This document shows positions 16,082 through 23,557 of a stretch of 25,602 bases of DNA, in pieces (position 1 is the first letter of the stretch; each line of letters starts with the position of its first letter). Below the pieces are notes generated by a model, which worked only from the letters and a program-made list of their open reading frames with translations, was not told where the DNA came from and ran no database searches. Location of the stretch: IMG/VR virus record IMGVR_UViG_3300025141_011426, positions 1 through 25,602 of that record, one strand, 5' to 3'. This DNA comes from a virus. The position numbers were made by a program, and so were the translations under genes.

Positions 16082-16680
16082 TGAAAATTCTATTATTGGC
16101 TAATGCTAGAACAGGTTCTACCGTACTTTATACCGCTCTCAGTGAGATATTAGGTTTAAAGAAGTACGGTGAACCTTTTAATTATCACATGCGAGATAAA
16201 GCAGGTACTTTAATTAGCAAGTTTCCTTTAAAATTAGCAGATAACTGTATAGTAAAAACCCTCACAAATCACATTCCTAAAGAGTATACTGATACCGAAG
16301 TTAATTTTTATGATTACTGGAAGAGGTCTTTTGATAAAGTTATTTTATTAGGTAGAAATAATTTACAAGACATATACGAGAGTCAAGTGCATTTTAAAAA
16401 AGAGAATAAACACTGGCATGAGAAATACTACTACCAGGATAATTATACCTTTGAAAGTAAGTTATGGAAAAATTTAGTTGATTCAAATAATTATCTTAAA
16501 TGGTATAGTAAAAAATCTCATATTCCTATTACCTGGTATGAAGATTTATACAGTGGAGATAAAGATAAAATACAAAAATGTATAGATAAATGGGAGTTAC
16601 AGGTAGAAGTAGATCAAATTTACAGATATGTAAACCCAAAACATAGGTATAGACAGTTTGCAGAACAAACATTAATATGA
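16081..16680 (+). CDS. Putative PAPS-dependent sulfotransferase (first copy)
   Basis: 199 residues. The start MKILLLANARTGSTVLYTAL holds the 5'-phosphosulfate loop (Arg10-Thr11-Gly12-Ser13-Thr14) typical of carbohydrate sulfotransferases. VILLGRNNLQDIYESQ (about 87-102) provides the Arg92 and Ser101 expected for the 3'-phosphate site. ITWYEDL (about residue 150) matches the strand after it. The product of the next gene, APS kinase, would supply its PAPS donor, and the two overlap by four bases. The fold is shorter than most family members (250-300). The acceptor is unknown; nearby glycosyltransferase-like genes suggest a sugar. Confidence 0.72.
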   Translation: MKILLLANARTGSTVLYTALSEILGLKKYGEPFNYHMRDKAGTLISKFPLKLADNCIVKTLTNHIPKEYTDTEVNFYDYWKRSFDKVILLGRNNLQDIYESQVHFKKENKHWHEKYYYQDNYTFESKLWKNLVDSNNYLKWYSKKSHIPITWYEDLYSGDKDKIQKCIDKWELQVEVDQIYRYVNPKHRYRQFAEQTLI

Positions 16681-17141
16681 TATATTGGCTAACAGGGCAA
16701 CCTGCTCACGGAAAAACAGTTTTAGGTAATTTACTCAAAGATTATTTAGAGCATTCTAAAAACGATAAAGATCCTAATAAAAGGTATAAGGTTTTTAGGA
16801 TAGATGGAGATGATATGAGAGAACTATTTTCTAATAAAGACTATTCTATTAAAGGTAGAGTAGAAAATGTAGGAACAGCTCAAAGAATAGCTCATTATTT
16901 ACATAATCAAGGTAATGATGTAATAGTTTCATTAGTAGCTCCTTATATAGATCAAAGAGAAGATTTTAAAAAACTATTAGGAGAAAATATTACCGAAATA
17001 TATGTTCATACTACTGAACCTAGAGAAAGAGATCATTTTAAAGCAATAGCTTATATACCACCAGTAGAAAACTTTATAGATATAGATACTACTGATGATG
17101 AACCTAAAGAATCACTACTTAAAATCATACAACAAATATGA
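16677..17141 (+). CDS. cysC: Adenylylsulfate (APS) kinase
   Basis: Phosphorylates APS with ATP to give PAPS, the sulfate donor for sulfotransferases. The Walker A loop is TGQPAHGKT (6-14, Lys13), followed by RIDGDDMRELF (41-51), which is the DGDxxR motif, and GRVENVGTAQRIAHYL (60-75), which is the R-x-EN...R motif of the lid. VIVSLVAPY (82-90) matches the conserved SPY strand with Ala in place of Ser. The length of 154 is shorter than typical CysC (about 200). It is placed directly after a sulfotransferase with a four-base overlap, which strongly supports a sulfation role. APS itself must come from a host or phage ATP sulfurylase. Confidence 0.85.
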   Translation: MIYWLTGQPAHGKTVLGNLLKDYLEHSKNDKDPNKRYKVFRIDGDDMRELFSNKDYSIKGRVENVGTAQRIAHYLHNQGNDVIVSLVAPYIDQREDFKKLLGENITEIYVHTTEPRERDHFKAIAYIPPVENFIDIDTTDDEPKESLLKIIQQI

Positions 17142-17818
17142 AAATAGCTATGTGTTTTTATGGTGAGTTAAGAAGTTTAGAATTTTTGAATTCTGACTAT
17201 ACCAGTAATACACATTTCGATTTTTTTATATCTGCAGGAACTGGTAAATATAATAGTGATGATATTAATATAGATTTTAAATATTCTAACTTTGAATTAG
17301 ATAATGAACAATCTCCTATTAAAGTAAAAAATTTAGTACATAATGATAGAGTAGCAAAAGCTTGTTACCATATTAATAAAGTTGTAAGGTTAAAAGAAAG
17401 GTATGAAATAGAAAATAAATTTGCATACGATGTAGTAATTTTATTAAGAACTGATTTTAAATACGATATAGATTACCTACTAAAATATTGTAAAAAAGTA
17501 TATAAAGTTAGTAATGAAATAGGAATAAAACCAGTATGTTTTGTTAGAACTCAACCAGACCATTTAAAAGGTAAAGAAGACAAAGGACTGGGAATAGCTC
17601 ATGATGATTTGTTTATACATAATAATGAAGGAGCAAACTTACATGCTAATTTATATAATTCTCTTTTCTTACAAAAAAACGCAGATAAAACAAAGATAAA
17701 ATTTGATGATATAACTGATAATGGACATTGTGTGCAATGTTTTTTATTAACAAAATATCCTTTTCATATAATATTTGATAATACAGTAAAATGGACAAAA
17801 AAAATACTTACTTTGTAG
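17138..17818 (+). CDS. Putative glycosyltransferase-like protein with an LRTDF motif (first copy)
   Basis: 226 residues. It opens with MKIAMCFYGELRS and HFDFFISAG, and later has YDVVILLRTDFKYDIDYLL (about 99-117). The gene at 21845 has the same layout (MRIAILLAGQVRD, FDFFLATWD, YDCVIATRPDIFLGLDLL), so the two are likely paralogues. Such Rossmann-like proteins are found among surface-glycan genes; I infer a sugar-transfer role without certainty. It overlaps the APS kinase by four bases and the HAD gene by 28 bases. Confidence 0.5.
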   Translation: MKIAMCFYGELRSLEFLNSDYTSNTHFDFFISAGTGKYNSDDINIDFKYSNFELDNEQSPIKVKNLVHNDRVAKACYHINKVVRLKERYEIENKFAYDVVILLRTDFKYDIDYLLKYCKKVYKVSNEIGIKPVCFVRTQPDHLKGKEDKGLGIAHDDLFIHNNEGANLHANLYNSLFLQKNADKTKIKFDDITDNGHCVQCFLLTKYPFHIIFDNTVKWTKKILTL

Positions 17819-18129
17819 ATATAGACGGAACTATATTTAAATACAGAAAGTTTGAGACATATGAAACTTCTCAAGCTGAACCAATAACAAGTACAGTAGA
17901 GTACTTAAGAAATAAAAAAGAACTCGGTCATATGATAGTTCTAACTACAGCTAGACCAGACTGGTTATATGAGCACACAGTTAGAGAGTTAAAAGTTAAC
18001 GATATACCTTTTGATAGATTAGTAATGGGTATAGAAAGAGGACCTAGATTTTTAATTAATGATAAGGATCCAAAAGTAAATGAAGATAGAGCAACAGCAA
18101 TTAATTTAATAAGAGATAAAGGAATATGA
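17791..18129 (+). CDS. HAD-family phosphatase, capsule-biosynthesis type
   Basis: Short phosphatase of 112 residues. Motif I is FVDIDGT (Asp10 nucleophile, Asp12). Motif II is LTTARP (Thr52 or Thr53). Motif IV is LINDKDPK (Asp91, Asp93). It resembles the small EcbF/BcbF-like phosphatases found in polysaccharide gene clusters. A sugar phosphate intermediate is the likely substrate. Removal of the 3'-phosphate from PAP, the product of sulfotransfer, is a speculative alternative. ATG at 17791 lies within the previous gene; the next in-frame Met falls after motif I, so this start is required. Confidence 0.8.
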   Translation: MDKKNTYFVDIDGTIFKYRKFETYETSQAEPITSTVEYLRNKKELGHMIVLTTARPDWLYEHTVRELKVNDIPFDRLVMGIERGPRFLINDKDPKVNEDRATAINLIRDKGI

Positions 18130-18479
18130 AAAAATACAGTATGTTTATTGGAAGATGGCAACCATGGCACAAAGGTCATAGGTGGTTAATCGATCAAAGG
18201 TTAAATGAAGGTAAAAACGTTTGGATAGCAATTAGAGATGTTGAACCTAACGAAAATCAACCTTGGACTCCACAAGAGGTAATGGAAAATCTTGAAAGTG
18301 AATTATCTGATTTAATTAATGAAGGTAGAATATTTATTAGTATAATACCTGATATAGAATCAGTAAATTATGGTAGAGGAGTAGGTTATGAAATTATAGA
18401 ACATGTCCCACCTGAAACTATAAAAGAAGTATCAGCAACAAAAATTAGAGCTGATCTTAGAGAACAAGGAAAATTATGA
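18126..18479 (+). CDS. HxGH nucleotidylyltransferase (NMN adenylyl-/cytidylyltransferase-like)
   Basis: 117 residues. The N-terminal FIGRWQPWHKGH (7-18) is the HxGH signature (His15, His18) of the nucleotidylyltransferase superfamily, closest in wording to the GRFQPFHxGH of NadR/NadM enzymes. VSATKIRADLREQGKL (102-117) holds the SxTxIR signature. It would transfer AMP or CMP to a phosphate. Candidate roles are NAD synthesis, making a nucleotide-activated sugar, or, more speculatively, making APS, since ATP sulfurylase belongs to the same superfamily. It overlaps both neighbours by four bases in the sulfation block. Confidence 0.8.
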   Translation: MKKYSMFIGRWQPWHKGHRWLIDQRLNEGKNVWIAIRDVEPNENQPWTPQEVMENLESELSDLINEGRIFISIIPDIESVNYGRGVGYEIIEHVPPETIKEVSATKIRADLREQGKL

Positions 18480-18979
18480 TAGGTACTTTTGATAAATTAT
18501 TATTATCAGATGAAGATTGTAATTCTATAAAACTATTATACGAGGATAAATTAATTCTCAGGGAAAGAAATATAAGAAGACAGAAAAATTATCATGAAAT
18601 TAAATCTGATTCATGGTTACATGAAAAAGTAAAAAATTTAATTGAACAAAATTTAGGTGAAAAATATTCTCTATTAGAAAGAGTTACTATCCTTAAATAT
18701 GAACCTGGAGATTTTTTCTCTAAACATATAGATGGATCTTATAATATTGGTTTATCTAAAACTCTTCCTTACCACTTTTACGGTGGAGCAGAACTATGTG
18801 AACGCAAAGAATTCAAAGGAGGAGAATTTTTTATAAAAGATAAAAATGTTGAATTTAAAAAAGGAAGGTTATTTACTCATGGTTTTGATGATACTCATGG
18901 AGTAAAGAAAGTTGAAGAAGGAATCAGATGGAGCATACATTTTTTAATCGAAGAAAAAAGAGAAAAGCAAATAATATAA
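18476..18979 (+). CDS. 2-oxoglutarate/Fe(II) dioxygenase (prolyl-hydroxylase-like)
   Basis: Iron-dependent hydroxylase of 167 residues. The metal triad is FSKHID (His84, Asp86) and DDTHGV (His141), with Arg151 (GIRWSIHF) to bind 2-oxoglutarate. YEPGDFFSKHIDG and KGGEFF are typical of the P4H-like double-stranded beta-helix. Substrates in phages can be proteins, nucleobases or sugars. It lies between a nucleotidylyltransferase and DUF2061, and could create a hydroxyl for later sulfation, carbamoylation or glycosylation. It does not show clear features of the TET/JBP group. Confidence 0.85.
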   Translation: MIGTFDKLLLSDEDCNSIKLLYEDKLILRERNIRRQKNYHEIKSDSWLHEKVKNLIEQNLGEKYSLLERVTILKYEPGDFFSKHIDGSYNIGLSKTLPYHFYGGAELCERKEFKGGEFFIKDKNVEFKKGRLFTHGFDDTHGVKKVEEGIRWSIHFLIEEKREKQII

Positions 18980-18982
18980 CTC

Positions 18983-19192
18983 ATGGTAGCTAAAAAAAGA
19001 CATATTTTAAAGACAATTACTTGGAGAATAGTTGGCACTTTAGATACTTTTTTATTATCTTGGTTAATAACAGGTAGTATTAAGTTAGGAGCAGCTATTG
19101 GTGCAGTAGAGGTAATAACAAAGATGGTGCTATACTACTTGCATGAAAGAGCTTGGTACAAACTGAGTAAATTTGGTATAGATAAAAAGTAA
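18983..19192 (+). CDS. DUF2061 membrane protein
   Basis: 69-residue inner-membrane protein. It has the DUF2061 pattern: KTITWRIVGTLDTFLLSWLITG, an acidic residue in AVEVITKMVLYY, and HERAWYKL near the end, with two hydrophobic helices at about 16-34 and 37-53. Function is unknown. As I recall, this family often lies near sulfate-activation genes in bacteria, which would fit the APS kinase and sulfotransferases here. It starts 3 bases after the oxygenase gene and ends directly before the next ATG. Confidence 0.85.
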   Translation: MVAKKRHILKTITWRIVGTLDTFLLSWLITGSIKLGAAIGAVEVITKMVLYYLHERAWYKLSKFGIDKK

Positions 19193-20029
19193 ATGAAAAA
19201 CTTCGATATAGTAAGAACATCAGAATACGTAGTTGCTGAGAGTAAACTTGTTGATAGTTTTAAGTCTAAATTTAATAACTATAAAGTAGAAGTCTCCCCT
19301 AATAGTTATAGAGAAACCTATATTATAAGTAACGGTAATGAACCAGTTATAAGATACCAAATGCAATCACAAGTTAGAAGGACTCGTTTAGGTGAAATTT
19401 TAGTGTATTTTAATTTTCCTATTAATTTTTTAATAGAAGATATAAGGTCTACTCCTTATGGTCATTTTAATTACGAAATAATGAAAAACTTTTGTCAAGG
19501 ATTAGATATTGATAATATTAGTTCTGGAGAGTTAACTAAAAAAATTAAAGAAACTGATAAAAAATATCCAACTATACTGAGAGACTTATATCCTGTAGAT
19601 TATGAATGGAGAGATGACGATATGTTTAACTCTATAGCATGGAGAGATCAATATATGCCTGAACAGTATTGGTCTTTTATGAAATATGGGCAATTAGGAA
19701 TACCGCTATTAGACAGACCTGAAAAATTCTTTATAGGTTCAGCTCATACCCTATTTTCAGCCCATCTTGCTAACTTTAAATCTATCCCTCTTTATATTCA
19801 AGTACCTGAAAATAAAAAAAGTTGGTTTATGAAAATGCCAAGTGCTTTATTCCAAGAAAAACAAAAACCTTTTATTAAAGAGGAATCTAAATTTACTTAC
19901 CTATTTTATGTTGATTTAGAAAATAAGAGCCTTTGGGGTAAGAAATCATATCATACTGATATATCTACAGTAGATATTAAAATTAAAGAAAAAGAAAAAG
20001 ATTTAGATACTTATACTAAATTATTATGA
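19193..20029 (+). CDS. Unknown protein in the sulfation/carbamoylation run
   Basis: 278 residues, no family recognised with confidence. The segment FFIGSAHTLFSAHLANFKSIPLYIQVP (about 182-208) loosely resembles the G-x-HR...A...G...IPV pattern of ParB/Srx-like domains, but the HR pair is replaced, so I do not assign it. The N-terminal half is beta-rich (ILVYFNFPINFLIE), and the C-terminus is Lys/Glu-rich. No signal peptide or membrane helix. The start follows the DUF2061 stop without a gap, and its end overlaps the 52-residue gene by four bases, so it belongs to the same message. Confidence 0.7.
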   Translation: MKNFDIVRTSEYVVAESKLVDSFKSKFNNYKVEVSPNSYRETYIISNGNEPVIRYQMQSQVRRTRLGEILVYFNFPINFLIEDIRSTPYGHFNYEIMKNFCQGLDIDNISSGELTKKIKETDKKYPTILRDLYPVDYEWRDDDMFNSIAWRDQYMPEQYWSFMKYGQLGIPLLDRPEKFFIGSAHTLFSAHLANFKSIPLYIQVPENKKSWFMKMPSALFQEKQKPFIKEESKFTYLFYVDLENKSLWGKKSYHTDISTVDIKIKEKEKDLDTYTKLL

Positions 20030-20184
20030 TAAAATTAGATGTAAAAGTAGGCGATACTATATTAGTAGGTCGTTTTAAAAATAAAAGAAGTAAAGTAAAA
20101 ACTATAGAGTATGATGAGTTTGGTATGCCTATAATAAATGGTAGACCGGCTTGTACTTTTAGATTAGTTAAAAACCCAAGATAA
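20026..20184 (+). CDS. 52-residue SH3/KOW-like small protein
   Basis: Short gene with an ATG overlapping the previous stop by four bases and a TAA sharing a base with the next ATG. The product runs MIKLDVKVGDTILVGRFKNK, then KTIEYDEFGMPIINGRPACTFR. The VGDTILVGRFKN start and the GMPIINGR turn suggest a small beta barrel. Similar short proteins occur, as I recall, in other T4-like phages, with unknown function. The tight fit between two genes and the protein-like composition support it being real. Confidence 0.72.
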   Translation: MIKLDVKVGDTILVGRFKNKRSKVKTIEYDEFGMPIINGRPACTFRLVKNPR

Positions 20185-21848
20185 TGATACAATTAGGAAT
20201 ATCAGCTTTTTACCATGATTCAGCAGCTTGTATAGTTCAGGATGGTAAAGTTTTAGCAGCAGCCGAAGAAGAAAGATTTACAGAAATTAAACATGATTCT
20301 TCTTTTCCTGTTAATGCTATAGCCTATGTATTATCGGAAGCAGGAATAGAGAATATAAATGATATTAATGAAGTATGTTGGTATGAAAAACCTAAGGTTA
20401 AGAAAAACAGAGTTCTCAAAACGTTTAATAAACATATATTCAAAACTTTTAGAAGTAGATGTATTTTTCTTTATAACTATTATTTTAATTCTCCTAAAAA
20501 TTTACTTAAACGTCATTTCCAATACAAAGGTTTAATAAAATACACAGATCATCATTTATCGCATGCTGCTTTTAGCTACTTTATAAGTCCATATAAAAAA
20601 GCTGCAATACTCACAGTTGACGGAGTTGGTGAATGGGAAACAATTACTATATCTAAAGGTGTAGGTCCTGATGTTACTAAAATGTATAGTATAGATTTTC
20701 CTAACTCTTTAGGAATGTTATACTCTACTGTTACTGCATATTTAGGATTTAAACCTAATGAAGGAGAATATAAAGTAATGGGGTTAGCACCTTTTGGAAA
20801 TCCGACTAAATACTTTAATAAATTATCAAAGATATTCGATAAGAAACAGTATTTAAAAATAGATCAAAAATACTTTACTTGGGAGTATTCTAAAGAAGTA
20901 ATGTTTGACTTAGAATTTTGTATGCTTTTAGGAATTCCTCCTAGATTAAAAGAAGAACCTATAACTCAAGATCATAAAGATTTAGCAGCAGCACTACAAA
21001 AAATTTACGAAAGAGAGTTTGAAAAGTTAGTTTATAAAGCAAAAGAACTTACTGATAGTCCTAATATATGTTTAGGTGGAGGATGTGCTTATAATGGAGT
21101 TGCAAATGTATTAGCGTACAAACACTTTAAATCCGTATTTATACCTTTTGCTCCTTCTGATGCTGGATCTGCAATCGGAGCTTGCCTAGTAAATGATCCA
21201 TACTCAGGTTATGCAGTAGATAATAGCACTCCTTATTTAGGAAATGGATATACGTACAATGAAATAAAAAAGATTTTAATTAACTATAAAGATAAAGTAA
21301 CTGCTGAATATTTTGATTACGATAAACTTGTAGTAAAAACAGCAGAAATAATTAATAATCAAAAGATTGTAGCTTGGTTTCAAGGTAGAATGGAATTTGG
21401 AGCAAGAGCTTTAGGTAATCGTTCTATATTAGCTTCTCCTAGAGACGCAAGTATGAGAGATAAATTAAATAGAGTAATTAAAAAGAGAGAAGGTTTTAGA
21501 CCTTTTGCTCCTTCAGTAACAGTTAATCAAGCATCTACTTGGTTTGATTTACAACAAAGTGTTCCGTATATGAACATGGTACTACAGGCTAAAACTAATA
21601 AATTCCAAGCAGCAACTCATATAGATGGATCATGTAGAGTTCAGACAGTCGATAAATACCAAAATAAACTTTATTATAGTTTATTAAAAGAATTAGGTAA
21701 AATATCTGGTGCAGAAGTAGTTTTAAATACTTCATATAACCTAAAAGATCAAACAATAACCAGAACACCAGAGCAGGCTATAGAAAGATTTTTAGATTCT
21801 GATATAGATCACTTAGTAATAGATAAACTTATAGTAACTAAAAAATGA
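20184..21848 (+). CDS. NodU-type O-carbamoyltransferase (second copy)
   Basis: 554 residues with the full family architecture. The N-terminal Kae1-like domain has AFYHDSAACIV (His11, Asp12), AAEEERFT, TDHHLSHAAFSYF (His123, His124, His127), LTVDGVGEW, EGEYKVMGLAPFG and LGGGCAYNGVAN. The C-terminal domain has QGRMEFGARALGNRSIL, KREGFRPFAPSV, SCRVQTVD and LNTSYN. It looks closer to bacterial NodU/CmcH enzymes than the first copy at 10439, which lacks the HDSAA and GEYKVMGLAPFG wording. This suggests separate origins and different acceptors. It overlaps its neighbours by 1 and 4 bases and is followed by an RPD-motif protein and a sulfotransferase. Confidence 0.9.
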   Translation: MIQLGISAFYHDSAACIVQDGKVLAAAEEERFTEIKHDSSFPVNAIAYVLSEAGIENINDINEVCWYEKPKVKKNRVLKTFNKHIFKTFRSRCIFLYNYYFNSPKNLLKRHFQYKGLIKYTDHHLSHAAFSYFISPYKKAAILTVDGVGEWETITISKGVGPDVTKMYSIDFPNSLGMLYSTVTAYLGFKPNEGEYKVMGLAPFGNPTKYFNKLSKIFDKKQYLKIDQKYFTWEYSKEVMFDLEFCMLLGIPPRLKEEPITQDHKDLAAALQKIYEREFEKLVYKAKELTDSPNICLGGGCAYNGVANVLAYKHFKSVFIPFAPSDAGSAIGACLVNDPYSGYAVDNSTPYLGNGYTYNEIKKILINYKDKVTAEYFDYDKLVVKTAEIINNQKIVAWFQGRMEFGARALGNRSILASPRDASMRDKLNRVIKKREGFRPFAPSVTVNQASTWFDLQQSVPYMNMVLQAKTNKFQAATHIDGSCRVQTVDKYQNKLYYSLLKELGKISGAEVVLNTSYNLKDQTITRTPEQAIERFLDSDIDHLVIDKLIVTKK

Positions 21849-22699
21849 GAATAGCGATATTACTAGCAGGACAAGTAAGAGATTGGAATATATGTTCTAA
21901 AGTATTCGAACTCTATAATAGTATATACTCAGATGTAGAATTTGATTTTTTCTTAGCTACTTGGGATGATAATTACGATGAAGTTAAGTATGATATGAAT
22001 TCTTATTCATTTATTACAAAGTATAAGCTTCATGATCAAAAAGAATCTCTATATACCGAACAACTATTATGTCATGCTTATTTATGTAAATCTGCAAATA
22101 TTATTAAAAAAGAATATGCTAAAAAACATAACATAAAGTATGATTGTGTAATAGCTACACGTCCTGATATTTTTCTAGGTTTAGATTTACTAAGTAATAT
22201 TAGAGATCTTTTAGTAAGGTCCAACAATTATAAAAAAGGTGATAAATTCATTCTTAACAAAAACGTGGTTTATACCCCTACAGGTACATTACCGTATAGA
22301 AAATCAGATAAAAATGGTAAAGAAGTAGAATGTTTCTATATGGATGATTTATTTGTAGTTGGTAGCAATTTTTCTATAGATAAATTTTCTAACTTATATG
22401 ATAATATTTCTGAATATAAAATTAATGACAGAGTAATAGGTCATGCAACTGGTGCCACATATATTGTAGATCAAAAATTAGCTAATTGCCGCATTAAAGG
22501 ATACTCACAAATAATCAGGAATGTTCACGTTGATTATATACTTGATTTATATAAACATAATAAATTACAAAATATATACGATAATTCAACTGACTTCCAA
22601 TATGAATTTCACGGAAAATTACTAAAACTTAAAGAAACTTTTGATAAAAGTATGATAAAAAAAATTAACCCTTATACAAATGAGATTAACAGGAACTGA
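21845..22699 (+). CDS. Putative glycosyltransferase-like protein with an ATRPDI motif (second copy)
   Basis: 284 residues, apparent paralogue of the protein at 17138. Shared landmarks are MRIAILLAGQVRD, FDFFLATWD, YDCVIATRPDIFLGLDLL (about 99-116), and a later FYMDDLFVVGS where the other has IAHDDLFIHN. An Asp-Asp before a hydrophobic strand in both may be catalytic or metal-binding. It is coupled to the carbamoyltransferase by a four-base overlap and to the sulfotransferase by 20 bases. A role in sugar transfer is inferred from context. Confidence 0.5.
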   Translation: MRIAILLAGQVRDWNICSKVFELYNSIYSDVEFDFFLATWDDNYDEVKYDMNSYSFITKYKLHDQKESLYTEQLLCHAYLCKSANIIKKEYAKKHNIKYDCVIATRPDIFLGLDLLSNIRDLLVRSNNYKKGDKFILNKNVVYTPTGTLPYRKSDKNGKEVECFYMDDLFVVGSNFSIDKFSNLYDNISEYKINDRVIGHATGATYIVDQKLANCRIKGYSQIIRNVHVDYILDLYKHNKLQNIYDNSTDFQYEFHGKLLKLKETFDKSMIKKINPYTNEINRN

Positions 22700-23435
22700 A
22701 AACGTAAGAATAATAGGTATACCAAAAAATGGTAGCCAATCTATAAAAAGAATAGGTAGAGACAACCCTGATATATTTAATTGGGAAGTAGATGATGATG
22801 TAGATGGGCATCTTCACTTTGATAAAAAAGAATTTAACAATAAAGATCTTACTTTAATTTTTCCTATAAGAGACGAATGGAGTAGAATTAAAAGTGAATT
22901 TATACAATCTTTTAGAGACCATTTAGAAATGATCGGAGCATTTTCAGGTGATAATTTAGATAACTCATTAAAAAGAGTACAATACTACCTAAAAAAGGAA
23001 TTTAAAAAACCTGAATATAATGTAGATAAAAATCCTACTAATTTTCATTTTCAAACTAAAATTAATAGTAGACTACATTTTACTAATGAACCGGTATTTA
23101 AATTTTGGGTAGATAATATTTATAATAACCCTAAGTGGGAAGGTATGAAATTAATCTTTATAGACTTAGCTTCATTAAGAAAAAAAAGCTTTTTACCTTG
23201 GTTAGTTTCATTAGATGAAAGATTTCAAGGATGTACCATACCAGATGTGAATGTTACTAATCAACATCCTCAGAAAAAAGTTGTTATTCAAGCTTTTGAA
23301 AATGTTAGAGCAGATGAAAAATATCTAGATTATGCAGTTAAAGCTGACTATGATTTGAATGTTAGAACGAAGATAGACAATTGGTACTACATTTGGAGTA
23401 TGATTAAGAAAAGTAAATTTTATAAAAAAATATAA
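22680..23435 (+). CDS. Putative PAPS-dependent sulfotransferase (second copy)
   Basis: 251 residues. The 5'-phosphosulfate loop is IIGIPKNGSQSIKRIG (Lys16, Gly18, Ser19, Ser21), matching the PKxGSxSI wording of membrane-type carbohydrate sulfotransferases. LIFPIRDEWSRIKSEFIQS gives Arg64, Arg69 and Ser72 at the spacing of the 3'-phosphate site (RDPxxRxxS). There is no membrane anchor, so it would be soluble. It is distinct in sequence from the sulfotransferase at 16081. ATG at 22680 lies within the end of the previous gene; the loop starts at residue 11, so a later start would remove it. Confidence 0.75.
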   Translation: MRLTGTENVRIIGIPKNGSQSIKRIGRDNPDIFNWEVDDDVDGHLHFDKKEFNNKDLTLIFPIRDEWSRIKSEFIQSFRDHLEMIGAFSGDNLDNSLKRVQYYLKKEFKKPEYNVDKNPTNFHFQTKINSRLHFTNEPVFKFWVDNIYNNPKWEGMKLIFIDLASLRKKSFLPWLVSLDERFQGCTIPDVNVTNQHPQKKVVIQAFENVRADEKYLDYAVKADYDLNVRTKIDNWYYIWSMIKKSKFYKKI

Positions 23436-23551
23436 TGGAAAACAAAAAAACTAAAGAAGAAATAGCTAAAGAAAAGAAATTAGAAGAAGAATTTCAAAAG
23501 AAATTAGCAGAACTCAAAAAAAGAGATCCTTTTATTTATAAAAACTTTTAA
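23435..23551 (+). CDS. 38-residue charged, coiled-coil-like peptide
   Basis: An ATG overlapping the last base of the sulfotransferase stop opens a short frame with many Lys and Glu residues (KKTKEEIAKEKKLEEEF), ending RDPFIYKNF. The composition suggests a single amphipathic helix with an aromatic tail. The overlap, the codon use like its neighbours and the promoter P3 starting just after its stop support a real gene, but a short A-rich frame could also arise by chance. No function can be given. Confidence 0.5.
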   Translation: MENKKTKEEIAKEKKLEEEFQKKLAELKKRDPFIYKNF

Positions 23552-23557
23552 ATTTAG

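Noticed and set aside
18476-18979. TET/JBP-type DNA base dioxygenase
   Set aside because: The His-x-Asp and His...Arg pattern is shared by many 2OG enzymes, and the rest reads like small prolyl-hydroxylase-like proteins, so DNA activity was not claimed.
19737-19821. ParB/sulfiredoxin-like motif in the unknown protein at 19193
   Set aside because: The key His-Arg pair is not present, and the rest of the protein shows no support, so no family was assigned.
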